Shown here: positions 1 through 7,895 of the stretch, one piece after another
Layout: every line of letters starts with the position of its first letter
Position numbering within the stretch: position 1 is the first letter of the stretch
Assembly (NCBI GenBank): GCA_045616685.1
Contig: JAZLHF010000001.1
Coordinates: forward strand, 1-29,698
Origin: UBA1764 sp045616685
GTDB lineage: Bacteria > Bacillota > Clostridia > Peptostreptococcales > Anaerovoracaceae
Direction: 5' to 3'
Length of the DNA: 29,698 nucleotides
Translations under genes and position numbers: made by a program
Notes under the pieces: generated by a model
Databases searched by the model: none
The model's input: only the letters and a program-made list of their open reading frames with translations
What the model was told of the DNA's origin: nothing

Positions 1-300
1 ATCTATTCTTGCAGCAACATTAAGGCTCCAGAAGCACTTACACTCGGTCTTGTTCAGGGCGTATACCCACAGGCAGAACTTATGGAAAATGCTCTTAAGC
101 TTGCTAACAAGATTGCAAAGAACGCTCCTATCGCAGTTAGATCTTGCAAAGAAGCTATCAACGTTGGTATGCAGCTTGACATCGACAGCGCTGTTAAGTA
201 TGAAGCTAATATCTTCGGTAGATGCTTCGGCGTAGACCAGAAGGAAGCTATGACAGCATTCGTTGAAAAGAGAGATCATGCTCCATTCGTAAATAAGTAA
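1..300 (+). CDS. crt: Enoyl-CoA hydratase / crotonase, C-terminal part
   Basis: This is the last 99 residues of a crotonase-family protein; the 5' end lies outside the window and the reading frame is open from base 1. The segment IKAPEALTLGLV matches the family's 'I.A.EA...GLV' turn. It is followed by the helices with APIAVRSCKEAIN and, near the end, EAMTAFVEKRD, a typical crotonase finish. The family hydrates crotonyl-CoA to 3-hydroxybutyryl-CoA in the cytoplasm. The catalytic glutamates should lie upstream and cannot be seen. It sits 60 bases before hbd, the next enzyme of the same pathway, as in clostridial crt-hbd clusters. Another short-chain enoyl-CoA hydratase is possible, but the neighbour favours crotonase. 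Confidence 0.9.
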   Translation: MYSCSNIKAPEALTLGLVQGVYPQAELMENALKLANKIAKNAPIAVRSCKEAINVGMQLDIDSAVKYEANIFGRCFGVDQKEAMTAFVEKRDHAPFVNK

Positions 301-360
301 GTTTTATATATGAGAGTGTTACTATAAGTTGGCACTTGGAAGTTTTAGGAGGAAACCAAA

Positions 361-1191
361 ATGAAAGTAGCTGTATTTGGCGCTGGTACAATGGGCAGTG
401 GTATTGCTCAGACATTCGCTAAGGCTGGTAATGAAGTAAAGCTCGTAGACCTTAACCTTGATATCGTCAATGGTTCTATTACAAGGATGGCTCAGGGCTT
501 TGATAAGCAGATTGAAAAAGGTAGAATGGATGCTGCTACAAAGGAAGCTATTCTTAAGAACATCGTTCCTGCAGAAAAGAAAGACATCGCTGATGTTGAT
601 CTTGTTGTAGAGGCTGCTCTTGAAGTTATGGATGTCAAGAAGGCGCTTTTTAAAGAACTTGATGACATTGTTAAGGAAGGCGCAGTATTTGCATCTAATA
701 CATCGTCACTTTCTGTCACAGAAATTGGTTATGGACTTAAGCATGACTTTATTGGTATGCATTTCTTCAATCCAGTTCCAGTGATGAAGCTTGTTGAAAT
801 TATTCGTGGCGCTAACACAAAGCAGGAAACATTTGACATGATCAAGGCTGCTTCTGAACAAATTGGTAAGACTCCTGTAGAAGTAAATGAAGCTCCTGGA
901 TTTGTAGTAAATAGAATCTTAATTCCATATTGTAATGAAGGTTTCTTCGTACTTCAAGAAGGTGTTGCATCTGCAAAGGATATCGATACAGCAATGAAAC
1001 TTGGTGCTAACCATCCAATGGGACCTCTTGAACTTTCAGATCTCATCGGACTTGATATTGTCCTTGCAATTATGAACATTCTTTATGCAGAGACAGGCGA
1101 TAGCAAGTATCGTCCATGCCCACTGCTTAAAAAATATGTACGCTCTGGTAAGCTTGGTCGCAAGACTGGCAAGGGTGTTTACGAATATTAA
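361..1191 (+). CDS. hbd: 3-hydroxybutyryl-CoA dehydrogenase
   Basis: This 276-residue protein has the usual length for the clostridial enzyme, which interconverts acetoacetyl-CoA and 3-hydroxybutyryl-CoA with NAD(P)H in butyrate or crotonate metabolism. The Rossmann motif GAGTMGSGIA is at residues 7-16. The catalytic pair is H134 (GMHFFNPVPVMKLVE) with E146. The conserved serine is in ASNTSSLS (about 112-118), and N184 lies in PGFVVNRIL. The C-terminal domain holds NHPMGPLELSDLIGLD and ends GRKTGKGVYEY, as in the family. The start is fixed by AGGAGG at 348-353, seven bases before the ATG. It follows crt and ends in a strong terminator, so crt-hbd is probably the tail of one operon. NADH versus NADPH preference cannot be read here. 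Confidence 0.97.
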   Translation: MKVAVFGAGTMGSGIAQTFAKAGNEVKLVDLNLDIVNGSITRMAQGFDKQIEKGRMDAATKEAILKNIVPAEKKDIADVDLVVEAALEVMDVKKALFKELDDIVKEGAVFASNTSSLSVTEIGYGLKHDFIGMHFFNPVPVMKLVEIIRGANTKQETFDMIKAASEQIGKTPVEVNEAPGFVVNRILIPYCNEGFFVLQEGVASAKDIDTAMKLGANHPMGPLELSDLIGLDIVLAIMNILYAETGDSKYRPCPLLKKYVRSGKLGRKTGKGVYEY

Positions 1192-1204
1192 TTCGCAAAA
1201 CTAT

Positions 1205-1236
1205 AAGACCGACCCCGAAAGAGGCCGGTCTTTTTT
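1205..1236 (+). terminator. Rho-independent terminator after hbd
   Basis: A ten-base stem (AAGACCGACC with GGCCGGTCTT, one A-C mismatch) around an eight-base loop is followed by six T. It starts 14 bases after the hbd stop and separates the fatty-acid genes from the cell-surface operon. Confidence 0.9.
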
Positions 1237-1242
1237 ATGCTC

Positions 1243-1277
1243 TTGTAACACACATGTAATCAAAAGTATAGTATAAT
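1243..1277 (+). promoter_or_regulatory. Possible promoter of the cell-surface operon
   Basis: TTGTAA at 1243-1248 lies 18 bases before TATAGT at 1267-1272, and a TATAAT follows directly at 1272-1277. Downstream at 1282-1297 is a small perfect dyad, ATGTAT-GACT-ATACAT, which could be an operator in the leader. This is the only gap before the 8.6-kb operon, so a promoter is expected, but the choice of boxes is uncertain. Confidence 0.4.
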
Positions 1278-1331
1278 AATAATGTATGACTATACATAAT
1301 ATTGTGGTTTGAGAACTATAAGGAGATATAC

Positions 1332-1775
1332 ATGAAAAAGAGTTTAATTATCTTAATTGTTGCAGCTTTATGCCTCGCTATGAGTCTTGGTGTAGTTGCT
1401 TTCGCAGGAGGCGCAGGATCAGAAGATGACCCAATCATTACAAAGAGCTATTTAGAATCTGTTATTGCAGATTTAAAGAAAACATCTGGTGGTCCAACTG
1501 AAGAATATATCGTTCTTGAAGGTCTTAAGTCAGGCACAATCGTTGTTGGTGGAAACAGCACAGAAATGATTTTAAGAACTGGCAGCGCAAAAGCATATAT
1601 TCCTTCAACAGCTGGTGGTGGGCTTTCTGATTTAACATCTGGATCCAATATTGCTAATGGTAAAGCGGTAAGCGCAAATCACCTGTTACTTTTCCCAAGG
1701 GATGACGGCAGAGCGCTTCAGGTAACAAAAGATAATACATATATTATGGTTAAAGGGGATTATACGATTAAATAA
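1332..1775 (+). CDS. Small secreted protein of a conserved but uncharacterised family
   Basis: This 147-residue protein has no function I can assign. Residues 1-25 form a classic signal peptide (MKKSLIILIVAALC..., cleavage probably after VVAFA). Next comes GSEDDPIITKSYLE (29-42), which resembles the 'GS..DP.VTKSYVD' opening I recall from many clostridial secreted proteins. The body is rich in beta-strand-like segments with conserved-looking blocks TEMILRTGSAKAY (78-90), GGLSDLTSGSNI (97-107) and NHLLLFPRDDGRAL (116-129). The start is ATG 1332, with AAGGAG six bases upstream; an in-frame ATG at 1302 is less likely because it would put 10 residues before the signal peptide. Its stop overlaps the next start (TAATG), so it is co-translated with the SLH glycosidase and is likely a surface or wall factor. 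Confidence 0.8.
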   Translation: MKKSLIILIVAALCLAMSLGVVAFAGGAGSEDDPIITKSYLESVIADLKKTSGGPTEEYIVLEGLKSGTIVVGGNSTEMILRTGSAKAYIPSTAGGGLSDLTSGSNIANGKAVSANHLLLFPRDDGRALQVTKDNTYIMVKGDYTIK

Positions 1776-4048
1776 TGAAAAAGGTAATATCAATTTTACT
1801 TGTCCTTGCTATGCTACTTAGCATGGCCGGACTTAATACATTTGCAGCAAGTCCTGAAACCGTTACTCAGCTTGCTGATAAACTGTATTATCATAAGAAT
1901 TCTTTTTATAGCGAAAATGCAAAGGGTGATATAAACGAGAATTATTTCGTTTATTCACCAAATACTTCGGTAACACCATATCTTTGTCACGGCAATGATG
2001 TTGCAGGAGCTGCATCTATGAACAGGGTTTTTACTTTGGAATCAGATGCAGGTAACACTCTTATTGCCGCAGTTAATGGTGATTATTTTATTACATCCAA
2101 TGGTGTTCCTATAGGAATCGAAATTAAAGATGGAATCATTAAGAGCAGTTCTCATTCAGAATATACTGAAATTGGATTTACTGCAAATGGTAGTGCCATT
2201 ATTGGACGCTCTGATTTAGTGATTTGTCTTACGGATATAACAAATGGTGTTACATTCACTAATATCCATTATAACAAAGGATTAACAACGGACAGTGTTC
2301 CTACCCTGTTTACATCTGCATTTGAAGATACAAATAGAGCCGACTACAATACTGTAAATGTTGTTATTGAAATTACTGGAGGGGAACCACGCGCTAATCA
2401 GACGGTAACAGGTGTTGTTAAAGAGGTTGTTGATGCAGAATCAAACTGCACTCTTAATCAAGATGAAATGATTCTTGCAATTTATTCTAACCAAGATCCT
2501 GAAGTTATTGCAGATATGCAAAGCTGTGAGCCTGGAGACAAGATTAAAGTCGAATTCTCTATGGATAGATCTTGGAATAATGTTACTCAGGCCCTTGGCG
2601 GCAAAGAAATGCTTGTCGAGGCCGGAGAAGCAAAGAAGTTTAGCGATGGAACAAGAGCTCCAAGAACTGCTCTTGGCGTAAAACCTAATGGAGACCTTGT
2701 TGTATATACATGCGACGGCCGTGACTACGGCGGGTCAAAAGGATTAAGCTTGACAGAGCTTGCAAGAAGAATGCTTCAGCTTGGATGCATTAAGGCTATC
2801 AATCTTGACGGCGGTGCATCAACGCAGGCTCATGTGGTTTTCCCAGGTAACACAACTCGTGAACAGGTGAATGAAGATGCAGGTTCAAGTTTGAGATCTT
2901 GTGCAAACTATATTTGTTTTAAGAATAATGAAAGTCCTACCGGAATTGTCGCAAATTTATATGCATATCCATCTTCGGTTTTTGTTGCAGCAGACTCAGA
3001 AGTTGCTCTTAACATAAAAGCTTGTGATACAAATTGGTATCCAGTTTTAATCGATGCTTCAGATTTAGAGTGTATTGTTAGTGGTAGGCTTGGAACAGTT
3101 CAGTCTGGCAAATTCATCGCTGGAACAGAACTTGGCTCTGGCAAAATTACTGTTAAATATGGCAATGTAAGTACAACGCTTGACGTAACAGTGGCGACTG
3201 ATTGGCCGGAAATCTCTGCTTCTTATGCCTCGGGCAGCCTTATCGCAACAATTACTGATCCTCTCGGAGTTGGTATTGATGAATCAAACATTAAGCTGAC
3301 TGTCGATGGCAAGGCTGTTGACTTCACTTATGCAAGTGGAGTCCTTTATGCAGGCTTTACCGAAATGGATGGACTGCTTCACCACGCTATTATTACAGCA
3401 AAGAATAGCAAAGAACATATTTCAAGATATGCACTAAGCATGACTTTTGATGAATATGAAGCTGGAGATGGCGAAGGCGCAAGTGTAGATACAACTCCAA
3501 TTTTTGCAGATTTAAAGAATTCCGATTGGTCAAAATCATACATTGAATATTTGTATAGACAGGGTATTATTTCGGGCAGCAAAAAAAACGGAAAGCTTTA
3601 CTATAATCCAAGTGCAAAGATGACAAGGCAAGAATTTGCAAAGGTTATTACAACTTGGTATGGGGTAGATTTAACGAAATACGAAACTGTTGAATTAGAC
3701 TTTGCTGATAATAGTAAGATTGCAAATTGGGCAATGCCTTATGTTAAAGCCGCAGTCTCCCTTGGCATGATGAACGGAAAGTCTGTTAAGGGTGTCAATA
3801 AGTTCGATCCAGAAGGATCGATTACAAGGCAAGAAGTAATGACTGTTATCGGCCGAATTATGGCAGATGGGTATCAGTCCGATAATTTGTCCGAATTTAG
3901 TGATAAAGCAACAATTGCAGACTGGGCGCTTCCATATGTAAAGGTCCTTGTAAAGCAGGGAATCATTACTGGCTCAAATGGAAAGCTTCTTCCAAACAAT
4001 GCTGTAACACGTGAACAAGTAGCAAAGATTATATTCGAAATTAATTAA
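1775..4048 (+). CDS. SLH-anchored phosphodiester glycosidase (NAGPA domain)
   Basis: This 757-residue secreted protein has a signal peptide at residues 1-25. A phosphodiester-glycosidase domain (the family of the human mannose-6-phosphate 'uncovering enzyme') covers roughly 90-385. Its marks are NGDYF, RAPRTALGVKPNGDLVVYTCDG and, at 342-350, INLDGGAST, the usual NAGPA-type sequence. After a middle part of about 190 residues with Ig-like strand patterns come three SLH repeats (about 578-757), with TRQE, TRQE and TREQ at the carbohydrate-binding position. SLH repeats bind pyruvylated secondary cell wall polymer, and the next gene encodes the pyruvyl transferase. The start ATG overlaps the previous stop and has only a weak, distant AAAGGGG. 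Family members hydrolyse GlcNAc-1-phosphodiesters; the natural substrate here is unknown. Confidence 0.92.
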   Translation: MKKVISILLVLAMLLSMAGLNTFAASPETVTQLADKLYYHKNSFYSENAKGDINENYFVYSPNTSVTPYLCHGNDVAGAASMNRVFTLESDAGNTLIAAVNGDYFITSNGVPIGIEIKDGIIKSSSHSEYTEIGFTANGSAIIGRSDLVICLTDITNGVTFTNIHYNKGLTTDSVPTLFTSAFEDTNRADYNTVNVVIEITGGEPRANQTVTGVVKEVVDAESNCTLNQDEMILAIYSNQDPEVIADMQSCEPGDKIKVEFSMDRSWNNVTQALGGKEMLVEAGEAKKFSDGTRAPRTALGVKPNGDLVVYTCDGRDYGGSKGLSLTELARRMLQLGCIKAINLDGGASTQAHVVFPGNTTREQVNEDAGSSLRSCANYICFKNNESPTGIVANLYAYPSSVFVAADSEVALNIKACDTNWYPVLIDASDLECIVSGRLGTVQSGKFIAGTELGSGKITVKYGNVSTTLDVTVATDWPEISASYASGSLIATITDPLGVGIDESNIKLTVDGKAVDFTYASGVLYAGFTEMDGLLHHAIITAKNSKEHISRYALSMTFDEYEAGDGEGASVDTTPIFADLKNSDWSKSYIEYLYRQGIISGSKKNGKLYYNPSAKMTRQEFAKVITTWYGVDLTKYETVELDFADNSKIANWAMPYVKAAVSLGMMNGKSVKGVNKFDPEGSITRQEVMTVIGRIMADGYQSDNLSEFSDKATIADWALPYVKVLVKQGIITGSNGKLLPNNAVTREQVAKIIFEIN

Positions 4049-6225
4049 TGAGAATTCTTGTATTTGCGGCCGGCGGAGATATCGGCGGCGGAAAAACTCA
4101 TATCCTAAACTTAGCACATGAACTTTCAAAAGATAATGAGCTTAGGTTAGTATGCTTTAGAATAGGCGAAATGTCTAAAGAAGCACAAAAGATGGGCATA
4201 GATACAGTTGCCATTGATGTCAAAGAAGGCTGGACTAAAACAAAAGCGTTAGCGTTTAATCAAGCAAGAGAGTTTAAACCTGATTTAATTCATTGCCATG
4301 GATCAAAGGCTAATCTTCTTGGGGTTTTAGTTAAAAATAAGACAGGAATTCCCGTTATGACTACAGTTCATTCAGATCCAGAACTTGATTATATGGGATC
4401 CCCACTGAGAAATATGACTTATGGTAACCTCAACAGGTGGGCTCTTAAGCACATGGACTATTACACCGCTGTTGGGGGTACTATGCATGATCTTTTGATT
4501 TCAAGAGGATTCGATCCGTATAAGATTGATCATGTGTTTAATGCAATTCGTTTTGATGCTATAACTCAGCCAAAAGAAAAGCACGATACTATTACAGTTG
4601 GTATCGCTGCAAGACTTAATCCGGTTAAAGATATTTCGACTTTAATTAATGCTTTTGCAATTGCATATAAACAGGATAATAGACTACGGCTTTCTATTGC
4701 TGGAACTGGTGAAGAGGGGGAAAAGCTAAAAGCATTAGTTTCTGAACTCGGTCTTAACGATGTTTGCACATTTGAAGGCTGGGTTAGTGATATGAGAGAG
4801 TATTTTAAGAGAGTTGACATTAATGTACTGTCATCGCTTTCTGAAACCTTCCCATATTCACTTTTAGAAGGTGCTCTTAATCATGTACCTGCAATTGCTA
4901 GTAAGGTTGGGGGAATCCCATATCTTATTCAGCATGAGGAAACGGGGCTTTTATTTGAAGCGGGAGATGCTGGTACTTTTGCAAAAGAAATTCTGACTCT
5001 ATCTAAAGATGAAGAATTAAGAAATAGACTTGCCGAGAATTTGTATTGCAAGGCTCGTGATGAATTCTCAATTGAGAGAATGCGTAAAGACCAGCAGGCA
5101 ATATACGACAGACTCGTTTCAAGAAATAGTCGCACAGGGAGACAGGGCGCTGTGCTTTGCGGTGCGTATGGCAAAGGTAATGCCGGAGATGACGCAATTC
5201 TTCGTGCTATCATTGCAAGCCTTAGAGAAAAAGATGCTGACATGCCTATTTATGTAATGTCACGCACTCCCAAAGATACAAGCATACAAACTCATGTAAA
5301 TTCTTTATTTACATTTGATGTTTTAAAATTAAAGAAAATCTTGTCCGGGGCAAAACTCTTTATTAGTGGTGGCGGAACATTAATTCAAGATGTTACATCA
5401 ACAAGGTCTTTAATGTTCTATTTATACACACTTAAACTGGCTAAAAAAGCAGGGGCTAAAGTTGAAATGTACGGATGTGGTATTGGGCCCATTGGTAAGG
5501 CGAGGAATCGCGTAAAGACAGCAAAAGTTCTTAACGAATCTGCTGATATTATTACTCTTCGTGATAGCATTTCGCTTGAACTGCTTTCCGAAATTGGCGT
5601 AAATAAACCACAAATCGCCTTGGCGGCTGATCCAACTGTGAACCTCCCAGAAGTTTCTAAGGGCACGGTTAAGGCTGCGTTTGAGAGAGCTGGTATTGAT
5701 TCTCAATCCAAGAAGATTATTTTCTGTTTAAGACCTTGGGATGAGTTTAAAGACTATAGCCCAATTGTTAATGCGGCAGAAGATGCATATAATAAGCATG
5801 GTCTTATTCCTGTATTCCTTCCAATGGAGTACCCAAGAGATGTTGAGATAGGCGAAACCATTGGACAAAAATTAAAAGTTCCACATTTCGTTTCTACAAC
5901 GCATCATCCTATTGAAGAACTTCGAGGCATGCTCGCAAGCGCAGAGCTTGTAGTTGGTATGAGACTACATTCTCTCATTTTCGCAGCTGCTGGGGGAGCT
6001 CCAATTGTGGCAATCTCTTACGATGTTAAGGTCGATAGTTTTGTAAAAGATTCCGGGGCGAAGAGAATTATTCCACTTAAGCTACTTACAGCGGACAAAC
6101 TGATAGAAAATATAGATTTGGCTATTTCAGAAGGAAGAGCAATGGGCGATGAGACTAAGAAGAAACTTCAAAATCTTGAGACCATAAATTCTGATATGGC
6201 TGCAAAACTTTTAGGAGAAAATTAA
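4048..6225 (+). CDS. csaB: GT4 glycosyltransferase fused to CsaB polysaccharide pyruvyl transferase
   Basis: This is a two-domain protein of 725 residues. Residues 1 to about 355 are a GT-B glycosyltransferase of family 4: GGKTHILNLAHEL near the start, GIAARLNPVKD, and the E-x7-E motif in SETFPYSLLEGAL. From about 366 a complete CsaB follows: GAYGKGNAGDDAILRAI, FISGGGTLIQDVTSTRSL, YGCGIGPIG, LAADPT and the active-site stretch GMRLHSLIFAA with R639 and H641. CsaB adds a pyruvate ketal to a ManNAc unit of the wall polymer, using phosphoenolpyruvate, which makes the SLH ligand. In Bacillus and Paenibacillus CsaB is normally a separate protein of about 360 residues. There is no Shine-Dalgarno; the ATG overlaps the upstream stop (TAATG), so translation probably depends on coupling. 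Confidence 0.94.
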   Translation: MRILVFAAGGDIGGGKTHILNLAHELSKDNELRLVCFRIGEMSKEAQKMGIDTVAIDVKEGWTKTKALAFNQAREFKPDLIHCHGSKANLLGVLVKNKTGIPVMTTVHSDPELDYMGSPLRNMTYGNLNRWALKHMDYYTAVGGTMHDLLISRGFDPYKIDHVFNAIRFDAITQPKEKHDTITVGIAARLNPVKDISTLINAFAIAYKQDNRLRLSIAGTGEEGEKLKALVSELGLNDVCTFEGWVSDMREYFKRVDINVLSSLSETFPYSLLEGALNHVPAIASKVGGIPYLIQHEETGLLFEAGDAGTFAKEILTLSKDEELRNRLAENLYCKARDEFSIERMRKDQQAIYDRLVSRNSRTGRQGAVLCGAYGKGNAGDDAILRAIIASLREKDADMPIYVMSRTPKDTSIQTHVNSLFTFDVLKLKKILSGAKLFISGGGTLIQDVTSTRSLMFYLYTLKLAKKAGAKVEMYGCGIGPIGKARNRVKTAKVLNESADIITLRDSISLELLSEIGVNKPQIALAADPTVNLPEVSKGTVKAAFERAGIDSQSKKIIFCLRPWDEFKDYSPIVNAAEDAYNKHGLIPVFLPMEYPRDVEIGETIGQKLKVPHFVSTTHHPIEELRGMLASAELVVGMRLHSLIFAAAGGAPIVAISYDVKVDSFVKDSGAKRIIPLKLLTADKLIENIDLAISEGRAMGDETKKKLQNLETINSDMAAKLLGEN

Positions 6226-7373
6226 TGAGAAAAATACTTTGTCTTTCAACGTCGAACTATTATCCATTCCCGACACGAAAACAAAATATTATGAATCGTT
6301 TAGATGACTGTGAGATTGTTTATGTTAATCCTGCAGTCACATACATTGCACCGTTTAAAGATAAGAACGTAAAGCTTGATGGCTATAAAGAAGGACCGGT
6401 TCAGGCAAAGGAACATTTATGGGTTTATAACCAGCCGTCAGTTATGCCGTTTTATAATAAGAAGCGCTGCATAAATAAGAGAAATCAAAAGAAACTTGCA
6501 AAGTATTTAGCTCCTATTCTTGATAAACATAATTTCGGAACTGACTTTTATATTTGGTGCTATAGCCCAACTGTTTGTGATTTGATTGCACCTTTAGCAA
6601 AGGCTATAGGAATCCCTGCTGAAGATCTTTGGAAGCGTACAGTATATGATTGTGTAGATAAGCACTCAGCATATCCAGGAATGATTGATCCTAAAGTCGT
6701 TGATGAGATGGAAGAAGATCTTGCGAGGACCGTGGGAACCGTTTTTAGCACTGCTCAAGGACTTTATGACAAACTTCAAGTATTTAATCAAAATGCATAT
6801 TTAATTCCCAACGGGTGCAATTTTGAGCTCTTTAACAAGGTCTCTGATATGATGAAGCAGAGTGATAAAACTGTCTTTGGATTTATTGGGATGCTTCAAG
6901 AATGTACTGACTTTAACTGCTTAGAAGCTGTTGCAAAGGAGTTCCCAGAAGCTGAAATTCAACTTATTGGGAAAAAGCTCCCTGGTGTAGACCTTAGTAG
7001 TTTAGAGAAATATGAAAACATTAATTTCGTTGGTCTGCTTCCTCAAGAGGAGCTTCCAGAAAGAATTCGAGATTTCGATGTTTGTTTAAATATTTTTAGA
7101 AATGACGATTTATCACAGGATGTAAGTCCGCTTAAGTTCTATGAGTATTTAGCTACGGGAAAGCCTATTGTAAGCACTCCGGTGCCACTCCAGGTTAGAG
7201 ATTATGACTCTTGCATTTATATTGCAGAGACCCCAGAAGAATTTGCCGATAAATGCAAAGAGGCATTAGCCGAAACAATATTTAGTCCAAAGCGAGCCGA
7301 AAGACTTGAAGAGGCTAAGAAGTGCTCTTGGGATGAACGAGTTAAATCAATGAGAAAAATTCTATCATGGTAA
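6225..7373 (+). CDS. Glycosyltransferase, TuaH-like
   Basis: This 382-residue cytoplasmic protein has the GT-B pattern. The N-terminal part holds YDCVDKHSAYPG and the stretch VFSTAQGLYDKL...LIPNGCNFELF, which I recognise from TuaH-type teichuronic-acid glycosyltransferases. The C-terminal half has VFGFIGMLQE, INFVGLLPQEELPE and SPLKFYEYLATGKPIVSTP, the nucleotide-sugar binding region. The donor and acceptor cannot be deduced. AGGAG nine bases before the ATG gives good initiation, and the ATG also overlaps the csaB stop. It sits among SCWP genes and most likely adds one sugar of the repeat unit on the inner membrane face. Confidence 0.88.
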   Translation: MRKILCLSTSNYYPFPTRKQNIMNRLDDCEIVYVNPAVTYIAPFKDKNVKLDGYKEGPVQAKEHLWVYNQPSVMPFYNKKRCINKRNQKKLAKYLAPILDKHNFGTDFYIWCYSPTVCDLIAPLAKAIGIPAEDLWKRTVYDCVDKHSAYPGMIDPKVVDEMEEDLARTVGTVFSTAQGLYDKLQVFNQNAYLIPNGCNFELFNKVSDMMKQSDKTVFGFIGMLQECTDFNCLEAVAKEFPEAEIQLIGKKLPGVDLSSLEKYENINFVGLLPQEELPERIRDFDVCLNIFRNDDLSQDVSPLKFYEYLATGKPIVSTPVPLQVRDYDSCIYIAETPEEFADKCKEALAETIFSPKRAERLEEAKKCSWDERVKSMRKILSW

Positions 7374-7382
7374 AGGAGAAGG

Positions 7383-7895
7383 ATGATGGAAGAAAAGAAG
7401 AAAAGAAAAATAAATATTATTGATATAGCAGTAATTGTATTTCTGCTTATCGCGATTGCTGCCGTAGGGGTTAAGCTTGCTGGCAACAAGGTTCAGGATG
7501 CAGTATCAAAGAAAGTTGACTGCTATGCAGAGGTCGTTATTGTTGGTGCACAACCAAGAATCTATAATGAAATGCAGCGCCAGAACTTAGTAGGCCAAAA
7601 GATGGTTTCTGGTAACGAATTTTTATCAGCTACTATCGAAGATATGTGGATTGAAGACTATGTAATGCAGGTTCAGACATCCGATGGGCAGACAGTTGAT
7701 TCTGTTGATCCAACCCAAAAGAATGTCGTTGTTCTTGTAAAGACTCAAGTGGCTGACGGAACAGCATCACCTAAAATTGGTAGCCAGGAACTTCGAGCTG
7801 GAAAGACTTTCATAGTAAAGACTCAGACTTTTGAAACTTCAGGCATTATTCGGTATGTAAACTTTGGAGAATATACAAACCCATATGCACATTAA
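7383..7895 (+). CDS. DUF4330 family membrane-anchored protein
   Basis: This 170-residue protein has a lysine-rich cytoplasmic start (MMEEKKKRKIN) and one transmembrane helix at about 11-29 (IIDIAVIVFLLIAIAAVGV). A beta-rich extracellular domain follows (VDCYAEVVIVGAQPRIYNEM, FIVKTQTFETSGIIRYV). This matches DUF4330 as I know it, a family without assigned function often found next to polysaccharide polymerase genes. Two tandem ATGs (7383, 7386) follow AGGAG at 7374-7378; the second has the more usual spacing. The next gene begins inside its last codons. I infer an accessory role in polymer assembly or export from position only. Confidence 0.75.
   Translation: MMEEKKKRKINIIDIAVIVFLLIAIAAVGVKLAGNKVQDAVSKKVDCYAEVVIVGAQPRIYNEMQRQNLVGQKMVSGNEFLSATIEDMWIEDYVMQVQTSDGQTVDSVDPTQKNVVVLVKTQVADGTASPKIGSQELRAGKTFIVKTQTFETSGIIRYVNFGEYTNPYAH

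Noticed and set aside
1320..1334. AAGGAGATATACATG, almost the same as the ribosome site of a common expression vector
   Set aside because: It is one short match in native-looking AT-rich sequence and fits as a normal Shine-Dalgarno for the secreted protein. No other vector sequence is near it.
1448..1648. Minus-strand open frame of 66 codons opposite the small secreted protein, and many similar antisense frames
   Set aside because: They lie opposite well-supported genes, have no homology I recognise and no ribosome sites; they are reading-frame shadows.
7864..7884. TTG at 7864 as start of the polymerase gene
   Set aside because: No ribosome site precedes it and the overlap with DUF4330 would be longer; ATG 7885 is preferred, although its own site is distant.
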